From: Crocinitomicaceae bacterium
GTDB lineage: Bacteria > Bacteroidota > Bacteroidia > Flavobacteriales_D > Crocinitomicaceae
Length of the DNA stretch: 8,340 nucleotides
Direction of reading: 5' to 3'
Assembly: GCA_011522905.1 (NCBI GenBank)
Contig: WTIB01000276.1
Coordinates: 1 to 8,340 of the forward strand
In this document: positions 5,453 through 8,340 of the stretch, one piece after another
Numbering within the stretch: position 1 is the stretch's first letter
Layout: every line of letters starts with the position of its first letter
Notes under the pieces: generated by a model
Told to the model about the DNA's origin: nothing
Seen by the model: only the letters and a program-made list of their open reading frames with translations
Database searches by the model: none
Translations under genes and position numbers: made by a program

Positions 5453-7135
5453 ATGTCAGAAGATAAAAAGATTATTTTTTCGATGGTAGGAGTGACCAAA
5501 TCAACTCCACAAGGTAAACAGATTATTAAAAACATCCATTTGTCCTTTTTTTATGGAGCCAAAATTGGAATTATTGGATTGAATGGTTCTGGTAAATCTA
5601 CAGTGATGAAAATTATTGCTGGATTAGATCAGGCCTATCAAGGAGATGTGGTTTTTTCGCCGGGTTATTCCGTAGGATATTTGCCTCAAGAACCTGAGCT
5701 AGATTTAAATAAATCTGTCAAGGAAATTGTCATGGAGGGTGTGCAAGAAACGGTTGACATTTTAAAGGAATACGAGGAAATCAATAATTCCTTTATGGAT
5801 GAGGAAATCTTGAATAATCCTGATAAAATGGAGAAGTTGATTGCACGGCAAGGCGAAGTACAGGATAAAATTGATGCCATGGATGCTTGGGAGCTTGATA
5901 ATAAATTAGAGCGGGCCATGGATGCACTTCGGTGTCCTCCTGATGATCAAAAGATTGAAACCTTATCTGGAGGTGAAAAAAGACGGGTCGCACTTTGTCG
6001 TTTGTTGTTGAAGAATCCAGATGTTTTATTACTGGATGAGCCCACCAACCATTTGGATGCTGAATCCATTGATTGGCTTGAGCAGCACCTTCAGCAGTAC
6101 AAAGGAACGGTGATTGCGGTAACACACGACCGCTATTTCTTAGATAATGTGGCGGGTTGGATACTAGAGCTCGATAGAGGAGAGGGTATTCCTTGGAAAG
6201 GGAATTATACCTCTTGGCTAGAACAAAAAGGAAAAAGACTCAAAGAGGAAGAAAAACAAGAGTCAAAAAGACAAAAGGTACTTGCGCGCGAGCTAGAGTG
6301 GGTAAGAATGAATCCCAAGGCGCGACAAGCAAAAAACAAAGCCCGTATTCAGAATTATGAAAAAATGCTTGCCGAAGACACCAAGCAGAAAGAGGCAATG
6401 CTTGAAATCCCTATCCCAAATGGTCCTCGCTTAGGAACCAATGTTATTGATGCGAATGCTGTCGCCAAATCCTTTGGCGAAAAGCTCTTGTATGATGATT
6501 TGAATTTTAAGCTTCCTCCAGCAGGAATTGTCGGCATCATTGGACCAAACGGTGCTGGGAAAACAACGATTTTTAAAATGATTATGAATGAGCTAGATCC
6601 GGATGGAGGTAGCTTTTCTGTTGGGGAGACTGTAAAAATCGGATATGTTGACCAAACGCATAAGGATATTCACCCCGATAAAAGCGTTTATGATGTGGTT
6701 TCGAATGGATTGGAATATGTTGAGGTAGGTAAACAGAAAATCAATTCACGGGCTTATTTATCTAAATTCAATTTTGCTGGTTCAGATCAAAACAAGAAAG
6801 TTGGCGTGCTATCCGGCGGTGAGCGAAATAGATTGCATTTAGCCATGACCTTGAAGACAGAGGCCAATGTACTTTTGTTAGATGAGCCAACGAATGATAT
6901 TGACGTGAATACACTAAGAGCCTTAGAGGAAGGAATACAGAATTTTGCCGGATGTGCAGTTGTGATTTCGCACGATAGGTGGTTTTTGGACAGGATTTGC
7001 ACACATATTCTGGCCTTTGAAGGAGATTCTCAGGTGTATTGGTTTGAAGGGACTTATTCCGACTATGAGGAAAATAGAAAGAAGCGTTTAGGAGACGCAG
7101 GGCCTAAAAGAATTAAATACAGAAAAATCGTTTAA
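5453..7135 (+). CDS. ettA: energy-dependent translational throttle protein EttA (ABC-F ATPase)
   Basis: Cytosolic ABC-F protein that, in its E. coli counterpart, binds the ribosomal E site and gates entry into the elongation cycle according to the ATP/ADP level. The 560 residues are close to E. coli EttA (about 555). The first ATPase domain has Walker A GLNGSGKST at 42-50, signature LSGGE at 171-175 and Walker B LLLDEPTNHLD with D195/E196. The EttA-type arm insertion lies at about 90-155. The charged linker between domains (about 250-325) includes KARQAKNKARIQNYE. The second domain has GPNGAGKTT at 364-372, LSGGE at 453-457 and LLLDEPTNDID with D477/E478. The ending, ENRKKRLGDAGPKRIKYRK, is characteristic of EttA rather than of Uup or the antibiotic-resistance ABC-F groups. 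There are no membrane segments, so it is not a transporter. It is probably co-transcribed with the glycosyltransferase 2 bases upstream. Confidence 0.96.
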   Translation: MSEDKKIIFSMVGVTKSTPQGKQIIKNIHLSFFYGAKIGIIGLNGSGKSTVMKIIAGLDQAYQGDVVFSPGYSVGYLPQEPELDLNKSVKEIVMEGVQETVDILKEYEEINNSFMDEEILNNPDKMEKLIARQGEVQDKIDAMDAWELDNKLERAMDALRCPPDDQKIETLSGGEKRRVALCRLLLKNPDVLLLDEPTNHLDAESIDWLEQHLQQYKGTVIAVTHDRYFLDNVAGWILELDRGEGIPWKGNYTSWLEQKGKRLKEEEKQESKRQKVLARELEWVRMNPKARQAKNKARIQNYEKMLAEDTKQKEAMLEIPIPNGPRLGTNVIDANAVAKSFGEKLLYDDLNFKLPPAGIVGIIGPNGAGKTTIFKMIMNELDPDGGSFSVGETVKIGYVDQTHKDIHPDKSVYDVVSNGLEYVEVGKQKINSRAYLSKFNFAGSDQNKKVGVLSGGERNRLHLAMTLKTEANVLLLDEPTNDIDVNTLRALEEGIQNFAGCAVVISHDRWFLDRICTHILAFEGDSQVYWFEGTYSDYEENRKKRLGDAGPKRIKYRKIV

Positions 7136-7140
7136 TTTAT

Positions 7141-8136
7141 TTATTCACAAATTCGACCTTTGTGCTCACCATTTTTAAAATGGGCATCTAAAGCTTCTAG
7201 TTCTTGGACAAGCTCAGGGCTAGGTTGGGTGTTTTGTAATTCACGGAGATCAGGTTGTCCAGCATCTACCCATGCTGTGTACCATATTGAGCCAATCGCA
7301 ATAATGGCCTTTTTCATTCTTCGCTCAACCATTCCATTCATTTTTTGGTGATATAGAGCGCAAAATTCTTTGGAGTAGGTTTCAACCGTTACATTTCCTC
7401 TCCTTTCGTATGCGTATTTTCTATCGGAAGGAATTTCTTTGGTTGTCTCAATTTCCATGGAAAGCACAGAATCCAAAGCCATATGAGATTCTCTTATCGC
7501 ATTCCAGGTATATCCAAGAACATCTTTTACGTATGTTGCCTTCCCTACAAAGTAATCATAGGTGTCGGCATTGATTTCCACAAGTCGACTTTCCCAAAGT
7601 CCATGAATCCCTTTTTGATTGGTCATTTGCCCATTGTAATTTTCAGTGGTATGCAGAGGGACATGTGCGTCTCCTATGTAATGTCCAATATCTGCAGAAT
7701 ATTTAAGGATAAGATCAAGATTCTTTCTTTCAAAAGCCTTCTGTAATTTATATTTGACGCGTTGTATGTGCCAAGGAACAATTCCATAGGTCATTAAGGT
7801 ATCTTCCGTAAATTTTTCTACTGCATCCTTCCATTTTTTAGGCATTACTTTAAATGGATCTTCACCTTCTTTATAAAAATGATCTAAATCGATATAATGA
7901 CAGGGTGCCTCTCCATCTACAGCATATCTTCTTTTATCTGGGTCTACCGCATGTTCTGTAATGTATTCAACATGTTCTTTGTAGAAGCCAAACATTTCAG
8001 TAGGTAGTGTGAAAATGGAAAGTCTGTTGATTTTTTTATGTCCGTAAAAGCCCCAAGTCACCTTACCAGGTTTTTTTGGTATTTGCTCTGCATTTGTAAA
8101 TAATAACAATATGGAAAGGAATAAAAGTGTTTTCAT
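7141..8136 (-). CDS. exported zinc-dependent phospholipase C/S1-P1 nuclease family protein
   Basis: Predicted secreted or periplasmic three-zinc hydrolase of 331 residues. A signal peptide covers residues 1-16 (MKTLLFLSILLLFTNA). The metal-ligand pattern of the family is visible: W28 and H33 in WGFYGH, an Asp at 65 or 67, H80 in CHYIDLD, H152-x3-D156-x5-H162 in GHYIGDAHVPLH, and H178-x3-E182 in IHGLWES. The W-x4-H spacing is like P1 nuclease, whereas the last ligand, Glu, is as in Bacillus cereus phospholipase C (nucleases usually have Asp). I therefore cannot decide whether it cuts phospholipids or nucleic acids. In both enzyme types the Trp is the mature N-terminus; here about 11 residues separate it from the predicted signal cleavage, suggesting a propeptide. 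The start overlaps the stop of the comB-like gene (ATGA), implying translational coupling. Its 3' end is 5 bases from the convergent ettA. Confidence 0.88.
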   Translation of the reverse strand: MKTLLFLSILLLFTNAEQIPKKPGKVTWGFYGHKKINRLSIFTLPTEMFGFYKEHVEYITEHAVDPDKRRYAVDGEAPCHYIDLDHFYKEGEDPFKVMPKKWKDAVEKFTEDTLMTYGIVPWHIQRVKYKLQKAFERKNLDLILKYSADIGHYIGDAHVPLHTTENYNGQMTNQKGIHGLWESRLVEINADTYDYFVGKATYVKDVLGYTWNAIRESHMALDSVLSMEIETTKEIPSDRKYAYERRGNVTVETYSKEFCALYHQKMNGMVERRMKKAIIAIGSIWYTAWVDAGQPDLRELQNTQPSPELVQELEALDAHFKNGEHKGRICE

Positions 8137-8340
8137 GTCGTCAGTTTAATGAGCTTGCCATCTTTTAGAATGGGTATAACCTTGGTTTTATTTGGTGTAA
8201 GGCAATATTTAATATCCTCATTGAGATTCAGGTTTCTCAATCTTCGACGATGCGAGCTCGATTTTAAATAGCCCATGTAGTTGTCTTTTGCAGACAAATA
8301 AAGGTATTTCGCAGCGATTGAGGAATCCTCAATGGAGGTA
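8133..8340 (-). CDS. comB: probable 2-phosphosulfolactate phosphatase (ComB), C-terminal part only
   Basis: The minus-strand frame is open from the window edge to a TGA at 8133-8135, giving the last 68 residues; the start lies outside. The fragment contains LSAKDNYMGYL, then SSSHRRRL (fragment residues 27-34), DIKYCLTPN (42-50) and VIPILKDGKLIKL near the end. This pattern resembles the C-terminus of ComB, the Mg-dependent enzyme that hydrolyses 2-phospho-3-sulfolactate to 3-sulfolactate, known from coenzyme M synthesis in methanogens and present in many bacteria. I assign it from remembered motif similarity; the N-terminal catalytic part cannot be checked here. Its stop overlaps the start of the zinc hydrolase gene by 4 bases (ATGA), so the two belong to one operon. 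In bacteria the sulfolactate could serve sulfonate metabolism, but nothing here shows that. Confidence 0.7.
   Translation of the reverse strand, partial: TSIEDSSIAAKYLYLSAKDNYMGYLKSSSHRRRLRNLNLNEDIKYCLTPNKTKVIPILKDGKLIKLTT

Noticed and set aside
5793..6125. 110-codon open frame on the minus strand inside ettA
   Set aside because: It is antisense to the conserved first ATPase domain of EttA, has no recognisable motifs, and is explained by the codon use of the real gene.
7169..7183. CCATTTT-T-AAAATGG inverted repeat, as a terminator for ettA
   Set aside because: It encodes part of the hydrolase C-terminus (HFKNG), has a one-base centre and an AT-rich stem, and lacks a following T-tract.
7483..7746. 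87-codon open frame on the plus strand inside the zinc hydrolase gene
   Set aside because: It lies antisense to the conserved metal-binding region; the peptide shows no family features or plausible start context.
1..8340. Mobile element, phage, CRISPR, toxin-antitoxin or defence system
   Set aside because: No transposase, integrase, terminal repeats, spaced direct repeats or paired toxin-like small genes were seen; gene content and base use look uniform and chromosomal.

Overview
The window looks like ordinary chromosome from a member of the Bacteroidetes (Bacteroidota), most likely in or near the Flavobacteriales. The evidence is moderately AT-rich DNA, A-rich rather than GGAGG-like sequence before start codons, exact matches to the Bacteroidetes -7 promoter consensus TAnnTTTG in front of transcription units, and a gene set (Bacteroidetes-type TrxB, an LpxL-like acyltransferase, EttA, an exported Asp-box protein, a ComB-like phosphatase) whose sequence style fits that group. 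The species cannot be named from the sequence alone. Coding density is very high: the longest stretch without a gene is about 77 bases, and there are no rRNA, tRNA, CRISPR or insertion-sequence signals.

Layout. (1) 1-469, plus strand: two tandem small cysteine-rich proteins, the first cut by the window edge, the second a complete predicted lipoprotein. They share a YDCxC motif and appear to be paralogs. (2) 471-4632, minus strand, read right to left: rarA (replication-fork AAA+ ATPase), an LpxL/HtrB-family acyltransferase overlapping it by one base, an exported Asp-box/Ycf48-like beta-propeller protein overlapping the acyltransferase gene by 38 bases, and then, after a 67-base gap with its own -7 element, trxB (thioredoxin reductase). 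(3) 4633-4709: a short divergent control region with two inverted repeats and -7 elements in both directions. (4) 4710-7135, plus strand: a family 2 glycosyltransferase followed after 2 bases by ettA (ABC-F translation factor). (5) 7141-8340, minus strand: the 3' part of a comB-like 2-phosphosulfolactate phosphatase gene, coupled by an ATGA overlap to an exported zinc-dependent phospholipase C/S1-P1 nuclease-family protein.

How the genes fit together. Most are housekeeping genes: replication-fork maintenance, envelope lipid acylation, glycosyl transfer, translation control and thiol redox balance. Both convergent junctions (469/471 and 7135/7141) are too tight to hold a terminator, so opposing transcripts probably overlap at their 3' ends. 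I did not find a convincing new multigene system. The points most worth a second look are the duplicated CxC lipoproteins beside trxB, the PLC-like zinc enzyme whose key tryptophan suggests a propeptide, its coupling to a comB-like gene, the long acyltransferase/Asp-box overlap, and the compact divergent promoter region with its very short or absent leaders.
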